This document shows positions 23,660 through 35,148 of a stretch of DNA of 64,000 nucleotides, in pieces (positions within the stretch are counted from its first letter, which is position 1; every line of letters starts with the position of its first letter). The position numbers and the translations under genes are program-made. The notes under the pieces were generated by a model. The model saw only the letters and a program-made list of their open reading frames with translations, was not told the DNA's origin and ran no database searches. The stretch is from Corticium candelabrum (taxonomy: Eukaryota > Porifera > Homoscleromorpha > Homosclerophorida > Plakinidae), in NCBI RefSeq assembly GCF_963422355.1, contig NC_085101.1, positions 2,510,701 through 2,574,700 on the forward strand. Reading direction: 5' to 3'.

Positions 23660-24062
23660 AAGTGGAGCAGAGTGGAAAGTTGCTGCATCCACAAAACGTT
23701 TTCCATTCATATCAACTAGTAGACAGTTGGAGCGAAAGAAATCGGCTCCTAGCAGAGGACGAGTCACATCGGCGACTATAAAAGACCACTGATATCTGTT
23801 TGAAGCAAAATGAAAAGAGAGTTTGCGAGTTCCATACGTCCTGATTGAGCTACCGTTGGCTGCCAGTAGCGGTGGTCCTGGTTGCCTCGTACGCGTGTCC
23901 AATACAGTAGCAGGAAGAACACTGACTTCTGCTCCAGTGTCGATGAGAAACTGCCTCTTGGAAACTGAGTCACGTAGGATGAGGAGGCCGCGATTATGGC
24001 CGGTCGCCTCGGCCACTAGCGACCGGCCTTGCCGTTTTCCGACCAGTTGCATGGTTACTTGC
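23660..24062 (-). pseudogene. Retroviral-type aspartic protease region
   Basis: The minus-strand frame contains FLIDTGAEVSVLPA, the active-site motif of retropepsins, and later LLGADFF in the position of the family's flap-distal ILG motif. It then runs into the MITE at 23006-23658, which separates it from the reverse transcriptase. It is about 130 residues, normal for a Ty3/gypsy protease. It is non-functional in situ because the polyprotein is interrupted. Confidence 0.8.
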
Positions 24063-24063
24063 A

Positions 24064-24451
24064 TTGTCGAGCTGCCTCGCCGAAGATGCGATGGTAATAA
24101 CACAAACGGTTAGAATCCGGGGTGTCGAAACCGGAAGTCCCGGACGTTGTCTGCTTCTGTCTTGTCCCGGACGTTGTCTGCTTTTGTCTCATGGCAAGTG
24201 GTCTACGCTGTACGGCGCTCGCTGTAAATGCCTCCATATCACGGCTTGACTAGAGAGCGTCGACGAATGAGATCTAGAACCCTCGTTGCTGTCTCCTGGT
24301 CTAGGGTCGCAAGGACGTAGAAATACTTCGTCTCGTCGGCTGTCACCCTTCGGAGTTCAAACTGAGCTTCGGCTTGTACAAACCAAACCTCCGATTAAGA
24401 AGTCCAGAAAGTTGGCAGCTTGAGCGACACTGCATGTTCTTCGTGTGCCAT
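24064..24451 (-). pseudogene. gag remnant of the LTR element
   Basis: From the ATG at 24451 the minus strand reads MAHEEHAVSLKLPTFWTS and then hits a stop. A shifted frame continues SEVWFVQAEAQFELRRVTAD to LDQETATRVLDLIRR, the usual start of this kind of gag. The centre of gag is deleted. The 3' end keeps a single CCHC-like zinc motif (CYYHRIFGEAARQC) after a short duplicated RQKQTTSGT unit. It cannot encode a functional capsid. Confidence 0.75.
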
Positions 24452-24482
24452 GAAACAACGTTCCTGGCTTCAAGGTCACCAA

Positions 24483-24622
24483 TGTAGCAAAAAGCTAACT
24501 ACTTGACACAACGAAAAAACACAACTGGCCAGAGCCGGTAAAAAATGACACAAAAGTCACGAGGTTCGCAACACACTAGCTAATTAGTGGGTGTACAAAC
24601 TACACGGCTTCCGTCCGCTACA
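24483..24622 (-). repeat. LTR (5' LTR of the minus-strand element)
   Basis: 140 bp, a near-identical partner of 20111-20251. It is followed on the minus strand by TTGGTGACC, the putative primer-binding site. Confidence 0.92.
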
Positions 24623-24737
24623 ATATCTGACCACTGCAAATGTACAGTTTAATTAACAATTTTCTATTGATTGTGGTAATTAATATTCTAAACTGTTTCA
24701 ATAATTGCTATTAATAACTACATTTAATTAATACATT

Positions 24738-26075
24738 TACTTTGATCTAATGGCTGTGAAGAGGCAATAATGTATCTATGGTTAGCTATATTCTAGTTAT
24801 ATTTCTATTGATTGTTTGCGTTGGGTAAGATATTTTACTAAGTTTGAATTGAATTAAAAGTTGTCTTCCCCCAATACTAGTCATTCAAATTTTAGAAATC
24901 TGTTGATAGGTGTTGACCTATTCGACCACCACTTTGGCAAATATGTAGTTTCAGAAGTAAAACTTTGCATACAAACTTCTATTTACTGTAATAATATTTT
25001 GAGAAAGTTTTAATGATTGATATTAATATCTACATAATATAATTATTTTGATTCAACTCTGGCAGTGGAGCAACAATGTACAGCAAAACCTGTATGTAGC
25101 TATAGTATAATATAGAATGGTTGAATATTGTAAATATGCATTCTTTACATTCTAGTTATATTTCTATTGATGGTTTGAATTGGGTAGCATATATACTAAG
25201 TTTGAATTCAATTAAAAGTTGTCTTCCTCCAATACTAGTCATTCGAATTTTAGAAATCTGTCTATAGGTTTTGACATATCTGACCACCATTGTGGCAAAT
25301 ATGTAGTTTCAGAAGTAAAACTTTGCATACAAACTTCTATTTACCGTATTAATATTTTGAGAAAGTTTTAATGATTGATATTAATATCTACATATTACAA
25401 TTATTTTGATTCAACTCTGGCTGTGGAGTAACAATGTACAGTAAGACTTGCATGTAGCTATAGTGTAATATAAAATGGTTGAATATTGTAAATACAGATT
25501 CTTTACATTCTAATTATATTTCTATCGATGGTTTGAATTGGGTAAAATATCTACTAAGTTTGAATTCAATTGAAAGTTGTCTTCAATCAATACAATTCAT
25601 TTCTAATTTTTGAAATCTGTCAACTAATGTTGACATATCTGACCACCACTTTGGCAAATATGAAGTTTCAGAAGTAAAACCTTGCATACAAACTTCTATT
25701 TACTCTATTAATATTTTGAGAAAGTTTTAATGATTGGTATTGATATCTACATATTACAATTATTTTGATTCAACTCTGGCTGTGTACAGCAAGACCTGCA
25801 TGTAGCTATAGTATAATATAAAATGATTGAATATTGTAATTACGCATTCTTTACATTCTAGTTATATTTCTATCGATGGTTTGAATTGGGTAAGATATCT
25901 ACTAAGTTTGAATTCAATTAAAAGTTGTCTTTCCTCGATACAAGTCATTCGAATTTTGGAAATCTTTCGTAGATGTTGACATATCTGACCATCACTTCGG
26001 CAAATATGTAGTTTCAGAAGTAAAACTTTGCATACAAACTTCTATTTACTGTACCAATATTTCGAAAGAGTTTTA
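24738..26075 (+). repeat. AT-rich tandem array, four ~346-359 bp units
   Basis: The landmark CTTTGCATACAAACTTCTAT recurs at 24963, 25321, about 25680 and 26026, giving periods of 358, 359 and 346 bp. Other shared blocks are GGTTTGAATTGGGTA, GACATATCTGACCA and GCATGTAGCTATAGT. Units differ by about 5-12% and have no ORF. The first unit is the most diverged. It looks like satellite DNA or an expanded element interior, next to the LTR element. Confidence 0.88.
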
Positions 26076-26250
26076 ATTCACAGCAAGCTTTGTTGACTGC
26101 TGTCTTACCGTCTGCGTTTTCCTTTCCTCTTACAAGTTGTTATGTGTTTTCTCAATTGAGAAAGGGGAAGGAGTGACTTGCAGTTTTGGCAGACTTCAGA
26201 CGGCTCACTGACACTCTAACAATTTGATCAATCATTAACCAAACCTATAC

Positions 26251-26951
26251 CTATTCATGCTTGATGCATGCAGATAGTCTTACTGTCCGTATAGAGTACT
26301 TTTTCATGTCCTCCTTTGTAATTTCCCTTTGCAGTGGCCGTATATACAACTTTGCTTGGTTCACAACGTCCTTAAGAAAAGGCACCGTCATCCCACTATC
26401 AGGCCCTTCTATTTCAACCATGTGGTGGGAGTTTTCAGCAAGACGCAAAAGCGTATACCCCCACAAGCTTCAAGCGCTGGGAACTTTTCTAGTAAGACAC
26501 GGTGAATTTGCTCCGCATCGCCATCTCCATCGAATAGCGCTTCTCCCAAACCCAATCCCATCTTTGCTAGCTCAATCTTCTCTTCGGATGAAGGTTTCAG
26601 CGACTGCTCTTTATCGCAAAGGCAAATGCAATCCTTCTTCCACGTGCTGATGCTGCACCTACGTCGGGCACCACGAACGTTCTTGCTCCTCTTGCCTATA
26701 CCCTTTGCCGGACGGTAGCCAAAAAGACGTCGGTGCTCTTCCATGCTAGCGCTTGCACCTTGACTAATTGCTTCTTCACGTGTAGGTCTTTCAGCGCTTC
26801 TTCCCGATCCGAAAGTAGCAAAGCTTGGACGTCTGATCGCTGAGGAGCTGCACGGCTCTCGCGAAGATTCTTGTTTCGCTTGATCGGCAAGCGATAAAAC
26901 GGCATCTACGGCCCCGATCAATAGGTTCTTCGCTTTGTTAAAATCAGACAT
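26251..26951 (-). pseudogene. 5' exon of a HECT-associated multicopy gene (fragment)
   Basis: From the ATG at 26951 the minus strand encodes about 165 residues (MSDFNKAKNLLIGAVDAV...) ending LEKFPALEACGG. One missing base at the C5 run 26458-26462 then shifts to YTLLRLAENSHHMVEIEG, continuing to LKDVVNQAKLYIRPLQ. In multicopy animal proteins a GGY-LLR...YIRPLQ module precedes a C-terminal HECT ubiquitin-ligase domain (G2E3-like); that assignment is from memory of the motif. A donor-like GTAAGA follows at about 26283 and no HECT part was found nearby. It is probably a partial copy spread by transposition. Confidence 0.5.
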
Positions 26952-27059
26952 ACTTGCACAAGTGCACGCACACTCTAACTAATCAGAGACGTGCATTTCA
27001 GACTTACATAGGTATGGCGTGATTTGATCCATTATTCCCAGGCCAGTTTGCTGAATAGG

Positions 27060-27640
27060 GCCATCAAACAGTTTAACGTGCCAATTGTATGACCGCATTC
27101 GTCGGCAAAGATCACACCTAACCAGCACCTTCGGTGTTGCCTCATCAGCAATTTAACATGCCACTAACATATGGTTGCAAGCGTCGAGGAAGACAACACG
27201 AAAACCAGCGTCCTAGCATGTAGCGACATCAACAACAGTTTAACGTGCCAATAGCATGACTGCATCCGTCGGCAAAGACCACACTAACCAGCGCCTAGCG
27301 TTGAGCGACATCAGCAAACAATTTAGCGTCCAGTAGCATATGGTTGCAAGACAAACAGGAAAACCAGCGCCCAGAGCCTAGCGTCTAAACGGCATCAACA
27401 AATGACTGCCAAAACCACACGGAAACCAGCGCTGAGCATGTAGAGACATCAGCAAAAACTGTAAATGCAAACATGCCACTCTACTAATTAGTTACGGTTG
27501 CATGCGTCGACGCAGACAAGACGAAACCTAGCGCCCTAGACACCGACATTAATTAACAAACAATTGTAACGTGTCAATAGCTCTAGGACTGCATGCGTCA
27601 AAGCACATAAAAATCAACGCCTATCATATACGTACTAGTA
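27060..27640 (+). repeat. Degenerate ~85 bp minisatellite
   Basis: Six or seven diverged units share ACATCA(A/G)CA, TTTAACGTGCCA, GCATGACTGCATCCGTCG and AACCAGCGCC. The AACGTGCC landmark recurs at about 27077, 27155 and 27243 and in weaker form further on. No ORF. Confidence 0.7.
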
Positions 27641-27999
27641 CTGTAACCCCAATCAGAACCTTCAAAACAGAAATGAAATCAGTAACGTTTATCAATCTAA
27701 ACGCATGACTACTGGCGGCGACTGTCTAGGGTATTCAGATGTGTGAAACGAGTGTTAGCACGTTCCACTAGCCCACTACACTCTCTGTTAGCGTTGATTG
27801 CACACTTTGAAAATCGATAACTCCGGCATTTTTGGGCTTGCAACAACGATGTTGATATTAGTCGAAACCTTCTTTTAGTTATCTCTAGAGTAGGAATCAT
27901 AGAGACAGAAACGTCAGGATAAGGTTTCTGCATATCAAATCTAATTTTACACAGCTATTAAAGATAACGACGTCGCTTTTTGCCAACCAGACGCGCAGG

Positions 28000-28306
28000 G
28001 GCGTACCGTGGCAATTGGAATTGGGGGGGGGGCTGAAATACCCGAACACTGACACGCCCCTTTGACAAAAATTGTATTAGTAGCAACAATGCAGACCACA
28101 AAGTATTACGTTTACTCGTATACATATATACAGTATGGAGCAGACTAAACAAGCACCTATTTACTGAAAAATCATCCTGCGGTTTCCTCTTGCACAGAAC
28201 TCTTACAAAAAGCTACGTAACGCTAGTTTTCACCTGACAAAATGGGAAACGCCCACAAAAACTGGGGGGGCTATAGCCCATTTAGCCCATGCCACGGTAC
28301 GCGCCT
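28000..28306. mobile_element. ~305 bp hAT-like MITE with ~8 bp target duplication
   Basis: The left end CAGGGGCGTACCGTGGCA and right end TGCCACGGTACGCGCCTG are inverted copies with one mismatch. The flanks share AGACGCG (8 bp AGACGCGC if the first C is counted), as expected for hAT. The interior is non-coding and has a G9 run. Confidence 0.8.
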
Positions 28307-28456
28307 GAGACGCGCTTGATCACACCACCTGCTGCTGCGAAGCTTCACCTATCCTCGGCACTAAAAACACTAGGTAGAAGTGTAGTAGAGTCGTCACTGT
28401 AGATCCGCAGACCACTCCTCCTTTCGTTATTGGTCTGTTTTAGCTCTGGTCGTGAC

Positions 28457-29286
28457 ATGGCCGTTCAACTTTCAGGTGACCAGACAGAATTACTCGGAGT
28501 GGTAGCTGATGTATGCCGTCGGGTGCAGCGACTTGTTACATGCTACGAGGAAGGTAGAGAGTCTGGCACACTAGATTGTCTGGTCTTCCACGTCGACAGA
28601 CTTCATCGTCTTTTTGGTAGCAGTTGACGACGTTTACAACACCGGTAGCAGTGACGTATTGGAAGGAGTTGATATGGCTCTAAGTTTTCTGGAAGAGTTG
28701 AATCATGGACGGAATGAATCAGGGTATGTGTCTCAAATTCTTTATGAAAATGTCAGAGGACGACCAAGGCTAGAGGTCAAGCAGGACCAGCTGGAGTATC
28801 TGTTACACTTGGGATTCAAGTGTCCCAAAATAGAGGAGGTTCTTGGTGTTAGTTTGAGCACCATAAGGCGAAGAATGAGTGAGTTTGGTCTAAGTGTAAG
28901 TGCCTTATACTCCTTCATCACAGACCGGGAACTAGATGAACTAGTGTCTCAAATCAAGTGTGAATTTCCAAATTGTGGCTATCGGTTATTGCATGGACAT
29001 TTGATGTCTTGAGGTCAACGCGTCTCCCAAGCACGTATTAGGGAATCTCTGCACCGAGTAGACCCAGAAGGAGTTGCTGTACGGTGGTCTTCAGCAATTC
29101 AGCGACGGAAGTATGCTGTGTTTGCACCATTGTCATTGTGGCGTCTTGATGGAAACCACAATTGATTAGGTTTAGACATCCATCCATCCATCCATACATA
29201 CATACATACAATTTTTTTTGTTTACAAGGGCCCGTAAGGCCCAGGTTAGATACTGCAATCACTATTCTGCAATGTAACACTGCAAT

Positions 29287-29366
<80 letters not shown>

Positions 29367-29374
29367 TACATACA

Positions 29375-29408
<34 letters not shown>

Positions 29409-30310
29409 CATATACACATGTATAATAACATATATAATTTTCATTATATGTATCCATTTTAAATACTTGGGACACTTTTTAATAGATGGAGACTTGTCAT
29501 TCATGGTGGAGTAGATGGATACTCAAGACTTCCTGTTTACCTGCACTGTTCAAGTGACAATTGTGCAGACACAGTCTTGAGGCTGTTCCAGGAAGGTGTC
29601 ACTAAGTATGGCCTGCCATCTCGCATTCGTATTGATAAGGGTGGTGAAAATGTTGATGTTGCTATGTATCTCCTTATGCATCCACTCCGTGGCCCTGGAA
29701 GAAGTACAGTTATTGTAGGGAAGAGTGTGCACAATCAAAGGATTGAACGTATGTGGAGAGATGTTTATGAAGGAGTTGTCTATTTCAACCATAGTCTGTT
29801 TTATCACCTGGAATCTATTGGTATGCTTGATCCTAGCAATGAACTGGACCTTTTCTGCCTCCACTTTGTTTATATTTCGCGTATTAACTCTCACTTGACA
29901 TCCTGGCAAAAGGCATGGATTAAACATCCCATGAGATCTGAGCACAACCTGACTCCAGAGCAGCTGTGGACAATGGGTTTGCAAAGAATTGCCACTTCTA
30001 ATAATCACATTGCAAGTGAAGTCTTTGAGGTAAGGTTTAATTGTTTATCGTGTATGTCTTGCATGACTTTATGTCAAGGTATTTCCAGGATGGAGATCAG
30101 CAATTTGGTATTGACTGGGGAGGACCTGTGTCTCATGAAGACACTTATGAAGTGGTTCACGTGCCTGAGACGCCTACTCCTCTTAGCATTACTTATATAG
30201 AAGAACTTCAAGCAACTGTTTCACCTCTGGAACCTAGTATACATTATGGTATAGATTTGTATGAAAGGGCATTACTATTTGTATCTCAGAATGTTGGTTG
30301 TGTAGTTTAG
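28457..30310 (+). pseudogene. Integrase-core (DDE) multicopy protein, decayed
   Basis: From the ATG at 28457 the product is a known type of multicopy animal protein with an integrase catalytic core. The N-terminal part breaks at the T5 run 28611-28615. An HTH-like segment follows (QLEYLLHLGF, then GVSLSTIRRRMSEFGLS). An in-frame TGA at 29010-29012 sits where an Arg is expected, a CGA-to-TGA transition. The core has D in WRLDGNH, D in IRIDKGGEN and E in NQRIERMW. A GT-AG intron of about 310 nt that holds the CA/CATA microsatellite splits LIRWRLVIHGG, with one base missing just before it. A clean 59-nt intron (30030-30088) joins EVFE to DGDQQFGIDWGGP. AATAAA lies at 30382. It was probably transposon-derived and is now a pseudogene. 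Confidence 0.75.
29290..29405. repeat. CA then CATA microsatellite (intronic)
   Basis: (CA)n followed by (CATA)n inside the putative intron of the integrase-core pseudogene. Confidence 0.95.
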
Positions 30311-32294
30311 AATGTTGCATATTATTTGTTGTTGCCTGTGTTTTATAAACCAAGATATGAATGTTACAAATGGCACTGTACAATAAATTTTATGACATGC
30401 AAACTTGAAGCAGAGATCAACTATACTATGTAAGTAGATGACAAGGGAAATTCTGTTGGGAATAGAAATTAAGTTATGATCGCATATCCAGACATATCCA
30501 GACTTATCCAGACATCTGGACAAAATTTGATAGATTTGTCAATGGACCAGTGAATATACAGATCTTGCCTGTTGGTAGGTAACAAATAAGGTTGGTGTTG
30601 TCAGTCAGCAGAAAGATTAACTTAATTAATTAAATAGAAAATATTGTACCATATTCCATGTGTTCGGCATTTTGATAATTGCAATATGTTTGAAGGTCAC
30701 TTGTCGAATGTCAGTATCCGAAATCAAATTTTCATTAATTTGCTTTTGTATTTATATCACAGGAATTACTAGTTGAAGAAGAAATCTGTGATGCCTATTC
30801 CTATTTGTGCATATATGTCATAAGCATGCATGCAGTGCAATCAACAACTACAAAAACACCTGCTATTTTTGCTCACAACTTACTACATTACTAGTTGAAG
30901 TTTTGCTACAAGTAAGTTGGATGCATGTAGTAGCTAAAAGTTGGCCAGCTACTGTATTTCTCTGAATTATTTGGTCTGGCTATGTGAGACTAGCGTATGG
31001 TTACACGTGAGGTGAGGGGGAATACAGTATCTTATTTGAACAGTCTGCTCATGCTGACGTTTCTGGTCATGTCTGTGTATGAGCTCACCAGCAGGTTACT
31101 GCGTTTTCACTACATCATGTATTACATGGTACTTAGTATGGATGCTGAACTACCTGTGTCCATTGTGAGCAAAATTCTACAACTGTAGTTTTACATACAA
31201 AATGCATGCCATCTATTACAAGTCAACAATTGATAGACCTGGCTCACAATGTCGAGAAGCTATTCTAACAAAACGTCATTATATGTAGGTATCAACTCAT
31301 GAAATATCAACTGACAAACAGTTTCATCACTAAATGCAGTGTAACTCTTTCTCAAAGTACAGCTATCTAAGTTGTACAGTAGCCATCATTACTGTAGCTA
31401 TAATTAGTAATAATAGATAACCAGTAGCTATCATTACTGTCATCGCCTCTGCTTTTAGTAGTGCAGGTTTCAGTGATCATGGCTCCTTTGTTCTGGTTAA
31501 GGCACGGCCTCGGTTTAGTTCAGGATCGAATTGAGTCAGGTCATGTTCACAGTCTATCGAGGAGCAGATCGACACAGCAACTGATTGTTTTTAAACTTTC
31601 AGCCAAAGACTGTCAACTGGCTGGCAACAAATCATTTGGAATAATTGCTAAGAACAAAGCAGAACAACAATTGTGCTTAATTCCTCCATTTCTCGTATAG
31701 CCATTTGCCTCACCCACGTTGAGTTTGCTATAGTTGTTACACAAATACATCATGTCACTCACAGTCATCAAAGGTATCGTAAGAAATACATATATTCAAG
31801 GTAGGTAAATGGTTGTTAGGTTTGATATACATCAATTTAACTAATGTAACAACGGACAACTAACAGAAAAACGTTATGCTTGGATCCCTGTGATTACATT
31901 TCACTACCAGGCTTAGCTTGATGGCTCAAGTAATGTTCGATTTCATTTTCAAAACACAAATAGACATGTTCAATGTCATTGTTGTCAAAGTGAGTTTCTG
32001 CTACAACTTGCAACATCATAATGCAGACAAGAATATTAGTAACAGTCACAAGACTTACAACGGAGCAAGCCAGACAGTTCAGGTTAACAACAACAGTCAC
32101 AAGTCTGCCCCAATTAAATACTAGTTACTTAAGATACACAATCAATTGAGTGACAAAGACAAGGGAGTTTCTTGCTCAAGAAAATTACAATATTCTCAAT
32201 CTCACCATCGCTCGAACTAAAAGCATGTAATACTAATGAGTGTGTACTGACTGTACAATTTACATGAAATGACACTGCCAATGAGTGCCAGCAG

Positions 32295-32295
<1 letters not shown>
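30311..32295. other. Intergenic, nothing recognised
   Basis: Only short ORFs without domains. It has a direct duplication of AGTAGCTATCATTACTGT-like sequence around 31380-31442. Confidence 0.5.

Positions 32296-32378
<83 letters not shown>
32296..32378. repeat. CA microsatellite
   Basis: Uninterrupted (CA)n, about 41 units. Confidence 0.97.
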
Positions 32379-32380
<2 letters not shown>

Positions 32381-33999
32381 TTGACTTACTGCCAGACAAC
32401 AATTTTGATAGAGGCTACAATACTTATCAAATAGATGGATCTTATTTGCAATGCTACAGTTTACCATATATCTCATTCAACATATTTTAGGGGGCAGTTC
32501 GTAATCATTGTGTATCTAACAATCCAGATTCATCAGGAAGAAAGTGGGTGGAGTGAGTCCAACAGTCCAGTATGTAGTCCTCATCTTACCATCTCATTGA
32601 ACACATGTGTAGTAACGACAGTTGCACAGAACAAGTGTGATATTAATTTATAATAATTACGTACCTTGTGCCGGGACCTCGTAGGAATGAAGTGTTTGGC
32701 TGGTGCGGTCTGATCCTACTGATTCAAGATCCAGCTTTAGCACTTCAATCACTGATCAACTCTTTGGTACAGCCTTTCTACATTCCAAACTTAGATCTAG
32801 AATAACTTATACATATACGGTGTTGTCAAAATCGCTATTGATATAAATTTGCCTACAAGACTGTTACATATAAATGAGTCATAACGGACCTCATGCACAG
32901 ACCGACGTCTAGGGCTAGCAGACCGATATCATGAAGTAGGAGACCTCATCGACCTCATAGACTTATCGATCGACCTCATTGTTTGCCTAACGACCGACCT
33001 CATTAACTTAGCAAGCGAGTGTGCGACCGACCTCACTGAGTGTGCGACCGACCTCATTGAGTGTGCAACCAACCTAAGTAAATAGAAGTACTACCGGCGT
33101 AATTTTGACACTGATTACACGCCATATATATATATATAGGCGGTATCCTAGACTTTACCCTACTACTTCAGGAAGTCTGAAGCCCTACTTCTCTAAATTT
33201 CAAATCAAAGGCTCTGATGTCAAATTTCTTTCGTTTGTCCAGTTGCTAGCGGTAAGCCTTCTACGCATGTCGATCCGTTTCATTTGCCTTTCCAAAATAG
33301 CTCTAATCCGTAGTGTTATTGAAGGCTCTGGTGGCAGTCTGTTTTGCAGACAATCAGGAGTGTCTTGTAACTACATTGTTCCGAACGGTACGCATACGTG
33401 TGTGTAACCTTGTACCGTACCAGACCCTCTCGCAGTACGAGCTAGGCTACGTGTGTGTTGTCGACGTGGTCCATGTGCACTCGTTTACAGATGTCCCTAA
33501 AACTTCTCTGCTTTTCATGTAGGTGTCCGCGTTGCAAGAAAAGATGAAGGTATAAATTCATATCATAGACGTGTGCAGTCGTGTTGATTTGTGTATTTTT
33601 GTATTGTGCTCTGGAAACGGAAGTGAAGAGTACACGACACTAGAGTTGCGTGATTTCCCACAGTTTAGCTTCCGAACGTCTCCATGAGCTCATTGTAGCA
33701 CAACGCACCTATTATTGAGGCCTTCTATTGTACGAGGGTGTTATCCAAGTCTTCTTGTCCTATTTGGCATCTTACATGCATGTCTTTGTACAACAAAGTG
33801 CATCAGTGTCCAAACAATGTCTAGAAATTTTACACAAACTACGCAGGGGCGTACCTGGGGCATCTTTGAGGATCGCTTCTTTTAGCTAATTAGTGCGCTA
33901 CTGGACATTCCAGTCATATCAGTTCAACATGCTATTTTATAGTGAATCTTTTTATTAGTTACAAGGTCTATTAGTTAGAAGACATTTGTAAATATATCC

Positions 34000-34597
34000 A
34001 TAGGGGTGCATTTCTTTTGCCTCTTTTGCTCTTCTGGAAGAGGCCAGAAGAGTCACGCGACCTCTTCTGGTCGTTTCTTTTGCTTCTCCCCCCTTCTTCT
34101 AAAGTGTTAGAAGAGTCACGAGACCTCTTCTGGCTCTTCTGGCCGAAAGGCGGAAGAGGCAGAAGAGAAGAAGTCTCGTGACTTGTGAGACATGCGCATT
34201 AAAAACGCGCGTATCGATGGAGCCGTACGAGCGTCTTTCGCTTCCATTGCTTTGGAAACCAAGTGGTCTTCCAGAAATATCAAATCCCACAACTACAGCT
34301 GCTGCTAGTAGGTGTTCTCCAAGGGCTCCCTTTGAGGCACAAGAAACGGAGACAACGGTTGTAGAAGTCGGCTCTTCAATTAGAGATCCAATTTCTTTAG
34401 TGAAAACCTTATTTTGCTATTTCCGCGTCCATCGCACTGCTAAACTATTAATGCACATGCTCAGCTCTTCTAGGTCCTCTTCTGGTCATTTCTTTGGCTT
34501 GGCTCTTCTGATCAGACTGCGCATGATCGACCTCTTCTGTTCTCTTCTGACACCTCTATTCCAGAAGAGCAGAAGAGACAAAAGAAATGCACCCTAG
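34000..34597. mobile_element. ~598 bp MITE rich in CTCTTCTGG
   Basis: The left end TAGGGGTGCATTTCTTTTG and right end CAAAAGAAATGCACCCTA are inverted. The interior contains many direct and inverted copies of CTCTTCTGG/CCAGAAGAG. It is absent from the corresponding place in the partner element at 18.4-18.6 kb, which supports a later insertion. Confidence 0.8.
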
Positions 34598-34680
34598 TAT
34601 ACATGTAATATTGATATACACTGCACATTACGCACCAAATTTCTTTAGAGTCTTGGAGTCTATATCTGCATCTCAAACGT

Positions 34681-34920
34681 ATGACCCAAGCCAGGAATTC
34701 AGCAGCTACAGCTTTGTATACAGCTGATGAAATATTGCATGCAGACTCACTGCAAAGGCTGATCCAGGATAAGTACAGTACTCTACTGAGGCAGGGCACG
34801 CGTATGTGCCCCCCTGGCAGTAGAAATTACATTGTCAAACGAAAACCTCGGAAATTGATGCTGCTAGACATTCCATTGCAAGAGGGCTTCGAAGATTCAA
34901 GCGTAGACAGTGATGAATAG
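34681..34920 (+). pseudogene. C-terminal ORF fragment of the long dispersed element
   Basis: A 79-codon stretch that opens at an internal ATG and ends in NYIVKRKPRKLMLLDI, PLQEGF and an acidic tail DSSVDSDE. The same tail is encoded on the minus strand near 18230-18300. The repetition in two inverted copies shows it belongs to the element. There is no recognisable domain; the basic KRKPRK stretch followed by an acidic tail would suit a nuclear protein. Confidence 0.4.
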
Positions 34921-35080
34921 AACAAATCTAGGTGGTTGGGTCTAGGAGTAATGTAATATATGTGTTGTAGACAACGAGACAGCTGGAGCTCTAATTACGA
35001 ACTATAGAGTGTCTAAAAATTACAATTTATGTTATACATAAAAAACAAGAGGATCTCTGACTAAAATGGGTCAGTTCATA

Positions 35081-35084
<4 letters not shown>

Positions 35085-35139
<55 letters not shown>
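35085..35139. repeat. CA microsatellite
   Basis: (CA)n next to the left end of the nested TIR element. Confidence 0.95.
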
Positions 35140-35141
<2 letters not shown>

Positions 35142-35148
35142 AACTCCT

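Larger units (their letters stand above)
20111..24622 (-). mobile_element. Ty3/gypsy-type LTR retrotransposon, defective
   Basis: Short near-identical direct repeats (20111-20251 and 24483-24622, about 96% identical by eye, TGTAGC...GCTACA) bound a 4.5 kb unit flanked by ATAT on both sides. Read on the minus strand, the 5' LTR is followed by TTGGTGACC, which fits priming by a tRNA ending GGTCACCA (as tRNA-Trp does). A G-rich polypurine tract precedes the 3' LTR. The order is a gag remnant, protease, reverse transcriptase, RNase H and integrase. gag is mostly deleted and pol has at least two frame breaks, so the copy is dead. The order PR-RT-RH-IN identifies Ty3/gypsy; the gag zinc motif and primer site suggest a CsRn1-like clade, which is tentative. 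Confidence 0.92.

Noticed and set aside
27060..27640. A CRISPR-like array
   Set aside because: Units are degenerate along their whole length, with no constant-repeat and variable-spacer structure, in a eukaryotic context.
34178..34597. A 140-codon ORF inside the CTCTTCTGG-rich MITE
   Set aside because: It runs through MITE repeat sequence to the TIR; composition is driven by the repeated motif.
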